Source of the DNA: Lophius americanus
Lineage: Eukaryota; Chordata; Actinopteri; Lophiiformes; Lophiidae
Assembly: GCA_037951165.1 (NCBI GenBank)
Contig: JBBDHG010000009.1
Location: 12,612,501 to 12,676,500 of the forward strand
Direction: 5' to 3'
DNA: 64,000 nucleotides
Part shown: piece by piece, positions 50,082 to 62,300 of the stretch
Layout of the letters: each line of letters begins with the position of its first letter
Numbering within the stretch: the first letter of the stretch is position 1
The notes under the pieces: model-generated
Databases searched by the model: none
What the model was told of the DNA's origin: nothing
The model's input: only the letters and a program-made list of their open reading frames with translations
Translations under genes and position numbers: made by a program

Positions 50082-50416
50082 GATGAGTACTCAGTACCGA
50101 ACCGTTATCAGATGAGTACTGATTTCAGGACTGTTATTGCATGAGTACTCAGTACTGCAGTCTAATCTGATGAGTACCCTGTATTGCACTGTTATTGGAT
50201 GAGTACTCAGTATAACGCTGTTATCTGATGAGTACGGAGTATTTATTTGTTGACGGCTGAGTACTAAGTATTGCAATGTTATCGGATGAATACTCGGTAT
50301 CGCACTATTATCAGATGAGTATTCGTTCTCACACTGTTAACGGATGAGTACTCAGTATTGCACTATTATCAGATGAGTATTCGTTCTCACACTGTTAATG
50401 GATGAGTACTCAGTAT
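50082..50416 (+). repeat. 29-bp minisatellite, eleven full units and a partial twelfth
   Basis: Units beginning GATGAGTACTCAGTAT (variants GATGAGTATTCGTTCTC, GCTGAGTACTAAGTATTG and others) start at 50082, 50111, 50140, 50169, 50198, 50227, 50256, 50285, 50314, 50343, 50372 and 50401. Every spacing is exactly 29 bases, with no insertion or deletion although base substitutions are common. The last units repeat as a 58-bp dimer. Most units contain the palindrome GAGTACTC and end ACTGTTATC or similar. No unique spacers separate the units, so it is a minisatellite. Confidence 0.95.
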
Positions 50417-51924
50417 AAGCAGATATGTAATGCAAAGTTATAAACGTGGAGAAAGTGGTACCAGTATATTTCAAATTTTTTTACCACCTACTACTTTCTC
50501 AACCTCTCATTATTAGTTATGACAGACTTAAACCATTACTTTGTTGAAGGTCATATCTTGTATTAAATCGTTAACCGTTTAAATAATTGAAATTGATTCC
50601 ACAAGTAACTTGAGGGCAGACCGAATCAACTGTTCTCACCTTTTCTCCTTGGCTGTCATTGTAGGCTACATCTCCCAAATGTATTTTTTTATTCCACACA
50701 TTATTCTTCCTTGTCCCAAGCTGTACCCACATTGCCATCTGTCTCTCAGCAGTTCAAGATTTTGGTTATTTTTATGCTTATGATGGCTTCTAGCCTCAAG
50801 CAAAAATGAGGAATGGGCTACAGAGTTCTGGTGAGCGCACTCTCTTGTACCTCCACTTCCCAAGAATTCCTTCATTTTCAAACTTGTAGAAACTATTGTC
50901 TTGGCAGGCACTGTTGGATAGTGATGTCTATTAGTTTGTTGGTTCATCCAACTCTTGGGATAGAAAATTATTTCTGACAACTGCTGGCAGGACTGGAATT
51001 CATTTTGGTGTATATTCAGGCTCCAGGGGGAGGGGCCTCGAAATGTGGTGCTCCATTTACTTTTGTGTAATACTATTGTGATGCCACAGTTTCCTCCTCA
51101 ACAAGTCGAAGGATCAGGATTCATCATGATTATTCATCCTCATATTTTTTCAACTGTTATGTCAAATTGTTTAGGAAATACCAATAAATGAGCAAATGCC
51201 AGTTTAAGCTAAAAAATACTTGAAGCTATTGTCTACCTAATTCCAAGTGATGATAAGTTGATCAGTTGTTTCCTGCAGAGAATATTTTCAGACCCATAGC
51301 ACCAGTAAAACATTCATGTTTCACGGCCGTGACCCATTGACCTTTAATTTATCATCACCTCCAGGCCAAAAATGTCCACTTGTGCATTGGAGCATCTCTC
51401 CAAATGTAAATGGTAGATTAGCATGAACTTTACTTCCCTTGTTCCCCAGAGGAACTTCTGCTTGGTCAATGTATGACCTTTTCCCTGTTGCAACACACAT
51501 GTAAAATAAGCCAAGTTGTACACAGGCTGAATCTAGGCAAAATTGCTTTGAATTCTACTTAGAATATCTAAGGCCTTCAAAAGATGAACTATGATGGATT
51601 TATTTCAATTTTTCTGTTGAGCTCTTGAAAATAAGAATTTGATCATTTTTATGGCCGAGTCTCATTATACTTTTTTCTGTGCATATTCATATTTCCACAG
51701 AAAAACCTTTACTTTGTAATTAAATGACCTGCTCTCTAACGCATTCTAAGGTCACGCTTTCACTCACCCCCCTGGCAGCAGGACTCTCAAACATCTATAG
51801 TAGATGTTTGTCACTTACTTTTGTCTATTATGTGGTTGTGTTGAACATCACAGCTTCTTAGGGACCCTGATGGGGTTTCACACATTAATTCTCCATTAGT
51901 GTAAGTGCACTTGTTAGCTGTTTC
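50417..51924 (+). other. rora: rora intron 1, no gene recognised
   Basis: Contains a short perfect hairpin at 51788-51810 (CAAACATCTA-TAG-TAGATGTTTG). Otherwise nothing was recognised. Confidence 0.5.
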
Positions 51925-52235
51925 AAAAGGTAATTTCAGACTGATACTATTCACTCAGGTGTTATAAATGGCTTCTCCGTCGTTTACTAATTAAGTTATG
52001 AGCACTCATTTATAAACACATATAAGGGGTATCAGATGCCAAAAAGGGAGCACACCTATCTGTACTGATAACTAGATATTGCCAAACAGTGACCCACATT
52101 GATAAATTAAGAGCTATGTTATAAGCTGTTTATAAATGTTAACTAATGAAATTTAATGTTTTTATAACCTAATTTATAACCTAATTAAAAACCATTTAAA
52201 AATCCTTTATAGAGCTATTTTCGTTGTAAAGTGGT
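51925..52235. repeat. AT-rich MITE-like remnant
   Basis: The stretch is dense in TTATAAATG, TTATAACCTAATT, TTATAAGC and TTTATAAACA words and ends TTGTAAAGTGGTA. This is the style of fish miniature elements with GGTAACACTTTACA-like ends; the left end AAAAGGTAATTTC is less convincing. No target-site duplication was matched. Confidence 0.35.
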
Positions 52236-55200
52236 ATGATCCAAATACTTCAGCCACTCCAACAAGAACCACTATTGTAGCCTGATTCCGTTTATGAGGG
52301 CGACACATTCGTCATGTGAAAATTTTCAAGGTCTTTTACAAAGTTTCCCAAAGTGAACTTCAGAAGCTGGAAATGTAAAAGCAAGTTGTGCATCTATCAA
52401 CCCTCATCTGGCTTTTCTCTAAAGTTAAAGTGTGTTACTTTTTTTTACTTGGACAAGTGTCTAGTCACGGCAAGCTGGTGCACACTGGCCTAGAAAAAAG
52501 AACAGCTTGTGTTGCTGAAGTTTACTCCCCACCTAGTTATTTTTATAGTGCCCCATTTCCGCCATTGTTGTGGCATTGTTCTGACCTTACGCAGAACAAT
52601 TTTCCCCAAGTCAAATTAGCTTTCACCATTCAAAGAAATCCTGTAATATAATGGTTTGACGGTTCTGCCTGTGAAATATGAAGAAATAGAAGGCCGTGCC
52701 ACTGGGGTTAATAAAATTCCTCCTCTTCAACAAGTACCTAGGGATCCTGAGTGTCCTTGAAAGCAAACGGCATCTCACTTATGCCGGGCATCTTGCAGCA
52801 CACATGGGTAATAGTATTCTACTTTCCCAACTATGTGCTCGCTGTATCAGGCTTATTATTTTTGCTTCCTCCGTCGATAACGTTAACAAGGCGGTGGTGG
52901 AGGAATAATGGTGAATGTTTCTCCCAGTGTAAATTTTTCAGGCTTACTAGAATAATAACAAGAGAAGATAATTGGTGAAATCCCTTTCTTGCTATTACAT
53001 ATTATATAATCTTTGTACATGAGAAAAAGCAACTACTGTAAGAGATCAATAGCAGCTCATCAGTCTTTCGAAAGCACCAGCGTGAGAACTAAAGTCAGCC
53101 TTCATGCAAGTCAATGAGCACCTGGAGTGCTTTTCCCAGAGGCCACTAAGTGTGCTAAGGAAGGGGACTACCAGTGAACTGCAGCAAGGTCTCTCAGCCT
53201 GCTTTGATAGGATAGAGTCGTGGCGTCTTTGTACGGAGACACTGGGCCCTCCGAGGTTTGCACCACCTGTTTGTTTCCTTTCTCCAAAGCTGCACAGATC
53301 TTTTACATCCCTCTCTGTACGCAGCCCACTGGGGAATTTGGGATGTTAGATAGGTGAGTGAGGGGTGTTGAGTTCGGGATTATGATTTATTAATCTGCAT
53401 TCCTTTAAATTCCGACCTAACAGCGTTGGGCTGTGATGCACACTCTCGGGAGTAATCTTAAACAGATCAATTCAGATTCGCCCGAGTCTTGTCTTCTATG
53501 ACTACTGGAGAATAGACAATATGCAGACGCCGTGCAGCCTTAGGACACAAGGAACAAACGCTCCAAAGCTAAAAGTTCAAAAGTGGACTAAAAAAATGAA
53601 GTTTCTTCCATGTGGGCTATTTTTTAGTACGCAACAAACTCATCCAAGACTTCAATTGTTGTAAAAGATAAAGATAAATTCGAGCTTCATACTTTGTCTT
53701 TTTGCAGCTGTTATACCAAACCTATGTCATTTGTGTTTTCAGATATGTACTAATTTAGACATTTGCCATGATTACAGTTCATTTGTTCGCCTGTGACGGA
53801 CTACAAACACAAAAAAAAAGTCAATGTCAACTGTTCTGGTACAGTAGGGGCCTCGGGTGTACTTTTCTACCGGGAAGATTCATCCAGCAGGAGGGAAATG
53901 TTTTTCATGCCAGACATTTCTTTGGCAAACTCCTTCTACCTGACTTGGCTGCGAGTTTGTACGTATAGGCTCAGCCAACAAGGTGGTTAAAGAAGCAGCA
54001 ATGTTGAAGTGCACACATGTCAGAGGCTGCTGAAACGTCATTACTACATTTTGTTTATGGCTGACTCCCATATTTATATGTGGATTTATGTTAAAAAAAC
54101 AGGGGAAATGGTGAAGAAATGGTGTTGTTAGATACACATGATACATTTTTAAAATGTACGAATGAGTGTCAATTTAAAACACACCAGGTCCATTTACCAA
54201 GTACTTGGTCCTCACAATCCTTTATCATTCACGGCAGATTCTGTGCAGTGTAAAATTTCACTTTCTCCGCCGAGCTGTCAGCTGTATGCCAGATTTCCCT
54301 GTAGCTGCATGTGAAGTCAATTATGTGCAACCATTCCCCCTTGCTAATACATAGATGTCACTTAGAATGAATTTCTTTTGGGGTTCCTTTGATATCTTTC
54401 AGTATGAAGGCCATCCGTCCTTACAGATGTTGTGGTTTCCAGCCTGCTGTACGAGGACAGTTACAGTGGTAATGAAAAAGTGATGCAATTCATTGCAGAG
54501 CCAGAACCATATGCGCATCATGTTTTTGAGAGATGTGTGTTTTTATGCATGCACTGCATGCCTGTGTAGCAGTGAACGAGAACAATGATTGAGCATCAGT
54601 AAGAGCAAGGATTTTCAGGAATGTCTCTTTTCTACTTTACATATTTTGTCATTAAAAGGAAAAATCCAAGTTGTATTCTACAGTGTACAAGACAGTCAAT
54701 ACATTTTCAACATTCTTAATCACATAATTTCAGTGATAATTAAGTAAAGAGAAAACAGATATTTACTGCTATAAAATGAGAAAAACACTTGCATGGATTA
54801 TAATTAAGGTGTGTTGAGTGCCAGACTTTAAATATGCACAGAATCACAACTTCTTTAATTACTTGAACTCATTACTATTGGATATGAATGTCTAATTTCT
54901 GCTTTCGTCCTCACGGTCTGAGATTTCCTTATGTTAAGTTGGCTAAGTGCGAGGGCAGATCTTCTTTTCTGTCCATTAGAGCAGAACCACTATCCTTCAC
55001 CTGACAAAGTTAGGGAAAGGACATATTTGTTTCCACTCTACTTCATAAAATTCCGCCTAGCTTCGCCTGGGGATCTCAAGTTTTTGCGTTTGAAGAGTTG
55101 ATGTGAGGGGTAAATGGGACAGGGGGCGATGGGCCAGTGGGGGTCTGTATAAGTGGACACAGACACAGGGATGTGAATAGATGGTCTAAAATAAGAAGAA

Positions 55201-58200
55201 GCCCCTTGGTCAGAATCGTGGCAGATGGAGGTTCAAAGAATGAAATGATGCCAGCATTCTTTGTGCAGTCTGGTGCCAGCAGTGCACTCGATGGACCGCT
55301 TGAGACCAGTGTAGGGCTGATGTGATAAGACAGCTGCCTTAGCCTAACCTCCACAAGGTCATTTTGGCCAGAGTGGGGGCATTTTACCATTGAAAGAGGG
55401 GAGGCACCCTCAATCCCCAGTAAAAAAACGTACGCGTTGAAATGCTAAATAAGTTATTATTTTTTTAAACCGTGGAACTCGAATGTCTCTTTTCAGAGAA
55501 GCATTATCAAAGTGAGACATCGTATTGGCTGCGAAGTTTATAAAAACTAGCACACAGTTTTCAAACTATGTTTTAAATGAGCTACCCAAAATATCAGAGC
55601 GAAAATTAGCATGGAGAAAGTTTGGAGGTGCTAATGACTTTGACTGTCCCTGTGGAAATGCTTACTGATCCAGAGAAGTTGTAGAGTTTTGCGTGTGTGT
55701 GTGTGTGTGTGTGTGTATTTGCCTCACGGAGCGGAGTAGAGTGCGATTCAGGAGTTAATAAATCATGCCAGATGAGTTTATCATGAAGATACAGAACCTC
55801 CTCTGGGTCCTGAGCTAACAGCGAGTATCTGGGAGATGGTACAAAACATGATGAAATGCCGTTGTCAGGAATTTTGTTTTTATAGCCCCTAACTTTTTAC
55901 CTTAAATGATGTCAAAGGGGCAGGATGAGTGACTGTGTAAAAAACATGGTACCAATGTGTTGCTTGAAGGAGGAGCCGGCTGACTTATCAAACTGGAAAA
56001 ATTTTGGCTCATACACTATTTTCCCTGCCACGGCACCTTAAAATCAGTTTTTATCAGCTTAATCCGGTTTGATTATCTGCTGGCAACAAATTAACTATTC
56101 TTGTTTACTGTAATTGAGTTCTTCGATGAGTTCGACTGAACTTTCTCATCTCTCGTTTCACAGGGACATTGATATTATCTCCCTAGTGTGCATTCAAGAT
56201 GGTCTTATCTCTCTGCAGCGGATGCAGCTTGTCATCCATTGGGGAGTTTACTCGGATTATTTAAATTGACTTGATGGGTTCTGACTCTGTGACAAAATAA
56301 GTAAGTTGTCCTAGCATTATTTCAGCATCATGCCGAAACGAGAGAAGAGACCATGTTCATGTCTGTAATATTCTCTGATATTTTATTTCTTTAATAAAAT
56401 TTCATGGAAAGTACTGTATCATTTCGAGGAGACATGACTCTTTGGAATGACTTTGAAGGCAGGAATGGGCCATGCACTATTCCTCCTGCACTCCTCGCAG
56501 GGAATAAAAGTCAGTATAACAGCTATCTCAGCTAATGACTTGGGAGAACAAACCTTGGTCTCTTAACATCTAAGACTTATTATTTTTAGCACTGGCCACT
56601 GCTAAGCTTATCCCTCTTACAGGGAGCACGTTTTGTGATATCAGATGTGGAAATTAAAGCTAAATGACTTAAGGGGAATATTGCCCACACTGCAAGTAGG
56701 CTACTCTGACCTTCAATAAAGCTAAGCTTGACATGCCTCTTTCCCCTCTTTTGCTCAATTTTTCTTCTTCAAATCAGAAGCCTCGTAACATGCCGGCTTG
56801 GTATTAACCGCCATTAGCTTATTTTCCCTGGAATTAGAGGACTTTCCCTGGGATAATATTTTCCTTTTCTTTTTTGCTTATGTGTTTGATTCTAATTCAT
56901 ATCAATATGTATTTTTAACTATGGACAGTCTGTGTATAGAAGCCTCCACGCCTTCATAAGCAGATGTTTGTTTTAACACCTGGCAAGCCAACATTTCCTC
57001 ATTCCAGGTCATCAGATACCTATGCTGCTCGTCATGCGCTTTTACGTCTCACACCAGATGCACAATCCTTCATCTTATTCTGACACAAAAACTAGTTGGT
57101 TAAGTAGTCGAGGCATGATGTTACCCAGGATCGTAACCTACTGACTGTAGACCCATGTGTGTCCGTGTTCTTCACTGGGTGGATTGAGTTTGATTTGTAC
57201 TGAAGTTCATTTAAAAACATCTCATACAAATGAAAGTACTTTAATAAGTCTGTATGAGATGCAAAGAGGTGGGAGAAAGAGTTTGTATGTGACGCCCTGG
57301 GAATGACACCTGGGACTGGACCAGCATCATATAGGAAGAAATGGAAAGCACATTTATGCATAGACTGTTTTGCTTGACACACACACGTTACAGAAACGCA
57401 AGCCATTACTATGCTTATTAATTTCAAATTATGAGGTGTGAAAAGACAAAGATGGTGAATGGATTAAGACAGCTGTTACCCTTTTTTTTTATATGTTCTA
57501 TTAACTGTGACTGCCGTGATCTCATTTAGATGCTTCCTTTTTGTAACACTTGTTGGTTGTGTGTACGCTCAGCAGTAGGTGGACTGGAAGGAATATTTTG
57601 AGTTTCTCTTTTTATATTTCTTAATGTTGCCCACTCTCACCTCGGTGCCTTCTGACTCTCAGATGAGCTCAGAGCATCAGAGTTCCTGCCGATGTTTTTG
57701 ACTTCTTCTATTAATGAGATGAAGTACAGTACATGAGGGGAAAACTCTCAAGATGCCTTTCCAGGGGGCTTTGGAATGCATTTGGAAAAGTGTTTATGAT
57801 GCCAAAGACCAGGGCTGGATTCTCATTAGCTGATCTACCCGTTGCAAGTGTTACAGCAGCATTAGTCTTCTGGGTTAATCTTCAAACGTTCCCATATTTA
57901 TACCCATCAAATACCAGTGCCTGCCTGCGACACCCTTGTGTGCGTTCGGGGGAACTTGCTTAGTTAAACGCCACAGAATAAATGCAGAAATGTGAGCTAA
58001 ACTTGACAAGATCAAACACACTGGTGAATGTACAGACGCTGGCCAGTGTTCTAAGTGTGCTGCATTATTCATGTTCTCCAACTTGGGGTTCCTAATGAGA
58101 GTCTGGTGGCTGTTTTTGGAGTTATAGACTGGAAATCACTGTGACCCATACTTGGGTCTGTGGACAAAGCTTTCCATCTGTGCCGCAGTGAAAGTAGAAT

Positions 58201-59307
58201 TGAAGGCCAACCAAGTTCATCAGCACTCCAATTTAGATGATCCAAGTTTGAGAGATATTTCACATTCTTCACAACCTCGAGTCTGCTTTAGTTTGGACCG
58301 TCTTCTGATGTTGGTTTCAGAATCATAGATAAGGGATAATAGATGATGATGATGATAAATGTCAGATATGAGAACATTTTATAGTTTTCCTACAAAGTAC
58401 TGATTTGCATTTCCCAGCATAATTTCTGTTACTTGAAAAGTTATAAACAGCATAATAGGCCATTTTGCGATATTCCGTAGACTTTCGACAGCCTCCAGAG
58501 GCTTGCTCTCACATTAAGCAGCAAGGGCCCGTGGTTAAATGCAAAATTTACTGCTAGCATTGTAATAAGCCAGTGCAACAAAATAAGGATTATCACCCTG
58601 TGGTGTGCTCGTTCACTAGGAGGACGTTGAACCAAAGGGCTGAGCATCCATCTTATTAACGCCATATATCCCTTGAAGAGAAAGCAGCAGGCTGCAGCAG
58701 AGCATGTTGTCTTCATCCTTGAATCAGAACTTGCAATAACATATTCAGACTGAAGGGCCTCAATTAGACACTTTAAAACTCTGTGTAATTGGTGTCTTTC
58801 TGCAGATTGCCCGTGGATATGTAGTGCTCAAATTCACACAGCCCTGCTTTGTGTCTGTATTGCTGTGATTGTCATACAGAGGAGGACTGCCAAGGTAGAG
58901 GCTGTGATTTTTTCTTCTTCTACTTCAGTTTGTTATTTCCTCCGTCAGGCACGTCTTCTCTGAGTTCACAGTTAAGACCATACTTATGTTAAAGGACTCC
59001 ATATGCATTAAATAATATACATAACATTCAATGCTTGTTGGTTGATTGTAAGTCAAACGCTCAGGGTATATATATTATTTGAAAGCATTTACAACTGGAA
59101 TACTCGAAAATGACAGTCTTAAATATTGTATGACTACATATGAATTACTATAAAACTGTATTAGACTTAGAACTAACAGAATATCGCGGACTCAAGTTGA
59201 GTTATCAATTCAGCAGCGCAGGTATCATGTACCTCTAATATAGAAATGTTTCACATACTTAAAAAGACATAAAACTCCACTAATCTAATACTAAGTTTAT
59301 AAACCAA
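52236..59307 (+). other. rora: rora intron 1, no gene recognised
   Basis: Seven kilobases with few repeats: a (GT)n tract at 55693-55717, a (GAT)n patch near 58340 and a POU octamer at 58403-58410. Open frames of 104-111 codons (55076-55390 and 57092-57427, minus strand) show no domains. Low repeat content makes this a reasonable place to look for conserved enhancers. Confidence 0.5.
55693..55717 (+). repeat. (GT)n microsatellite
   Basis: About 12 uninterrupted GT units. Confidence 0.95.
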
Positions 59308-59346
59308 AGAGCCATAACATTATAGCCACTGATGGTGAGGTCAGAA
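59308..59346 (+). mobile_element. Solo end of a Tc1-like element
   Basis: GAGCCATAACATTATAGCCACTGATGG matches the terminal repeat and first internal bases of the Tc1 family seen at 6880 and 41922, in the same orientation as the first copy. Nothing after it continues the element, so only the end survives. Confidence 0.6.
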
Positions 59347-62300
59347 TTACAAGATCAAATCACCAGCGTCCATCATGCTCTTAATTACATGGTGCAAAAT
59401 CCTTTTCAGCTCTTGTCTCCAGATCTTCTCACTGCTCTAGATTTTCTTTTGATATTACAGTTTTAAAGCTTGGATTAGATTTGTAAGCATGATTGACTCG
59501 TGTTAGTGAAATAAAGGTTTCACAAACATGTCTATTGGCACATCTATTCAACATGGTAAAGTAAACTTTGGAAACTTGAGAAATATATTTTGCATCCCAA
59601 AAATGACCTAATAAGCGATTGCCAGATCTAACAGTGATGGAGATGGAATCAGTAGTGGAGGATCTGAGAGCTGGGGTATATGGTTTGGTTTGAGTACAGC
59701 AACAATAAAGTCCCCTGCCAACTTCCTCTACTAAGTGTTTGACCTTTCTATTATTCTTACAGTATCCATGTGTACTAAGCTACAGTATGAAAACATCCTG
59801 ATCTTTTACGGTCGCTGATGTTTCCTCTGTCAGTATGAGCTCTATAACAGCCCTTTGTCGCTTCACTGCGGCCATGTAAGCAGGCCTGACTGCTCTCCAA
59901 TCTAAACATGTCAGCTTCACCATGTATTTTCCGCAGGCACAAGCAGCCCTCTGTTTGTCACTAAGGAACAAATAAATGTGCGGCAAAGGAAAGTCCCAAC
60001 CTCTGCCTCTGGACTTTGAGTCCCCTCAGCTTAAAGTGCTCCTCAGCATGGCTACCAGAGCCTCCAAGGAAAGACTTGGTTCTTGGCCAGTACCTGCAGA
60101 GCCCACCGGAGCCCAAACACAGCCCAACAGCTGGTGGCTGATGCTGTATATGAGAGAACTTGTCACACTCACCCTGCTTAAGGAGCAGCTGGGAGTCCAT
60201 TTCAGGCAGGGGCTCTGCTCATGGATGAGACTGTGGCCTGTATCCCTGTGCTTCCATGCTGGCAACCTTATGAATGTTTCAGTGAAGTGCTGGGAGGTCT
60301 GCCTGGAGTCTGGTCTAATCCTGCACTCCTTTGAGCCATGCTGCGTCACCTTGCCACAGAGACACTGCTTCTCATTGAGGGGGCTGAGATGTGGTCAAGC
60401 AGATGCAGATATTGAACTTCCTGAGGTTTGCTTTAACCCCCAACACCCAAACAGTGTAGAGAGGCAGTGGGATTAGAGCAATCAGTCAGCAAGACCTCTA
60501 TCTCCCCCTCTATGGCTGTTAACAATCCCCCTTTGGAAGTAACTGTCAGTGTTTGTGTCTTCCATTAGTATTGTGTTGTGGTGTGTATTTTGAATGGCCT
60601 GGTACGTGTCTAGAACTGCTTAATCCAGTAGGAATCTTAAAAAGGCGTTACATCCATTGATCACTATGTCACTCAGTCACTATGTGCCGTGTCAGTTCTG
60701 GGAATCCCATTCAAATGTTATTCAAAGGCGCTATGCAGGGGTTTCTCCTTTTCCCCATTTAGCGCTTGAATTTGGCTTGTTTTCTCTTTTTCTAATAATT
60801 AAAGGTGAAGTGGATGTGTAAATAAAAGAAGGTTAGATCATGAGTGTGTTGAACATCTGAAGACTCTCCTGTGTGTTTGCAGTACTCGCCTTTGCCCTGT
60901 AGAAAGCACTGGCTGCTGCTGCCCACTCGCTGACTGAGTAGGCCACATTTGCATAATTATCTGTTTAATTGGCGGGCTGCTGCCAGAATATGGTTCTCAT
61001 TTTGTAAGCTATGGAGTCCACGCTAAATTTTGTTAAAAAGATACGGGGGTAGAGATTACAAAGCAAGCAACCCGCCAACTCATGGTTTTCTTCTGCCTAA
61101 CCTCGTAACTGTTACTGTCCATAAACTCTTCCGACCCACTCACATTTTTGTGAGACCATTTTCCGAATGATTTAAAAACAATTAGATTACACAGAAATGA
61201 AGCATCAATCCAGTAAAGTAAAAGTGTTCACTATGATTAGAGACTTTATCACGCTACTATAAATACTTTCAGTAAGAGGAGTAAAGAGCTCAACTCTTAT
61301 GTGATGTGCTACCATCTGCAACGCCATCCACCACCTTCCCACTGCAAATATCCAAAGTCACCCAATATTTTTGCATGCAGAGTGCATGTTCCTGGGATCA
61401 AACCACCAATCTCCTGAGGGTCACACTCGGAAAGTGCATTTATTAGAGTTAGTTGTAGCTAGTTTTAGTCGTTGTGAGGGTGATTCTCCCTTTGCTGAGT
61501 AAGTAGTACATGGTGTGGGATCCCATCTGTTTTTTTTAGTCCAGTGACACTCGCTCACACACACACCCAGACACAAACACACACACACACACGTGACCAC
61601 CCCTGTTCGGTTTCCATCTCCCAGGCTTCAGCTGTGGCCCTATGAAATGCTCTATTGCCGAAAAATTAACTACGTGACTGTTAACTATGATTCATGTAAT
61701 TAATATTTCCTGCAGAATAAGGGGGAGAATGATTGGAAAAGAAACATAATCTAATTTTAATTGAGTCAATCCCTGGGAACAGGTCAGGGCCGAATTTATC
61801 TCAGCTATCCCATCCCCGCCGGCCCTCACAGACACAAGAGTACACGTGTGATTTATTTTTCTCAATAATGTTGTTGACACTGAGCCTTCCCTATTTCCAG
61901 CTGTATTTCAGTATACACTTATCTTTGGTGGCAAATACAATATTTAGGAGGAACTCTACGAGAGACTGTTGAATCAGTAACTTGGTTCCTTATGACACTG
62001 CCTCATCTCTGCAGGGTGTTGCGATTTGGCATACAGTCTTAGCTTCCCTCTGTGGCAAAGCTTGCGCTCACTCCGTGTGTAGGCTATCAGTGGTGGGTAG
62101 AGGGCTCCTTTGAAACTGACTATAGTACGAGTGTTTGTGCCCACTGCTGCTGCATTTGCTGCGCTGGGCAGCCTCTGATCATCCTGAGCCTTGCCTGCAG
62201 AGAGCTGGCGCAGCCTCCAATCCTGTTTCTATGTTCAAAGGTAAAGCAGACCTCTCATAGGCCCCGTCTTTGATGTGCTGTTCGACACCAGAGTCATATC

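Noticed and set aside
50082..50416. CRISPR-like array of 29-base repeats
   Set aside because: Units are directly adjacent with no unique spacers, and the context is vertebrate DNA. It is a minisatellite.
59976..60476. Longest open frame in the window, 166 codons on the + strand
   Set aside because: It has no recognisable domain, its opposite strand is also open for 107 codons, and one frame of this length is about what chance gives over six frames of 64 kb. Splice-bounded or conserved use would change this.
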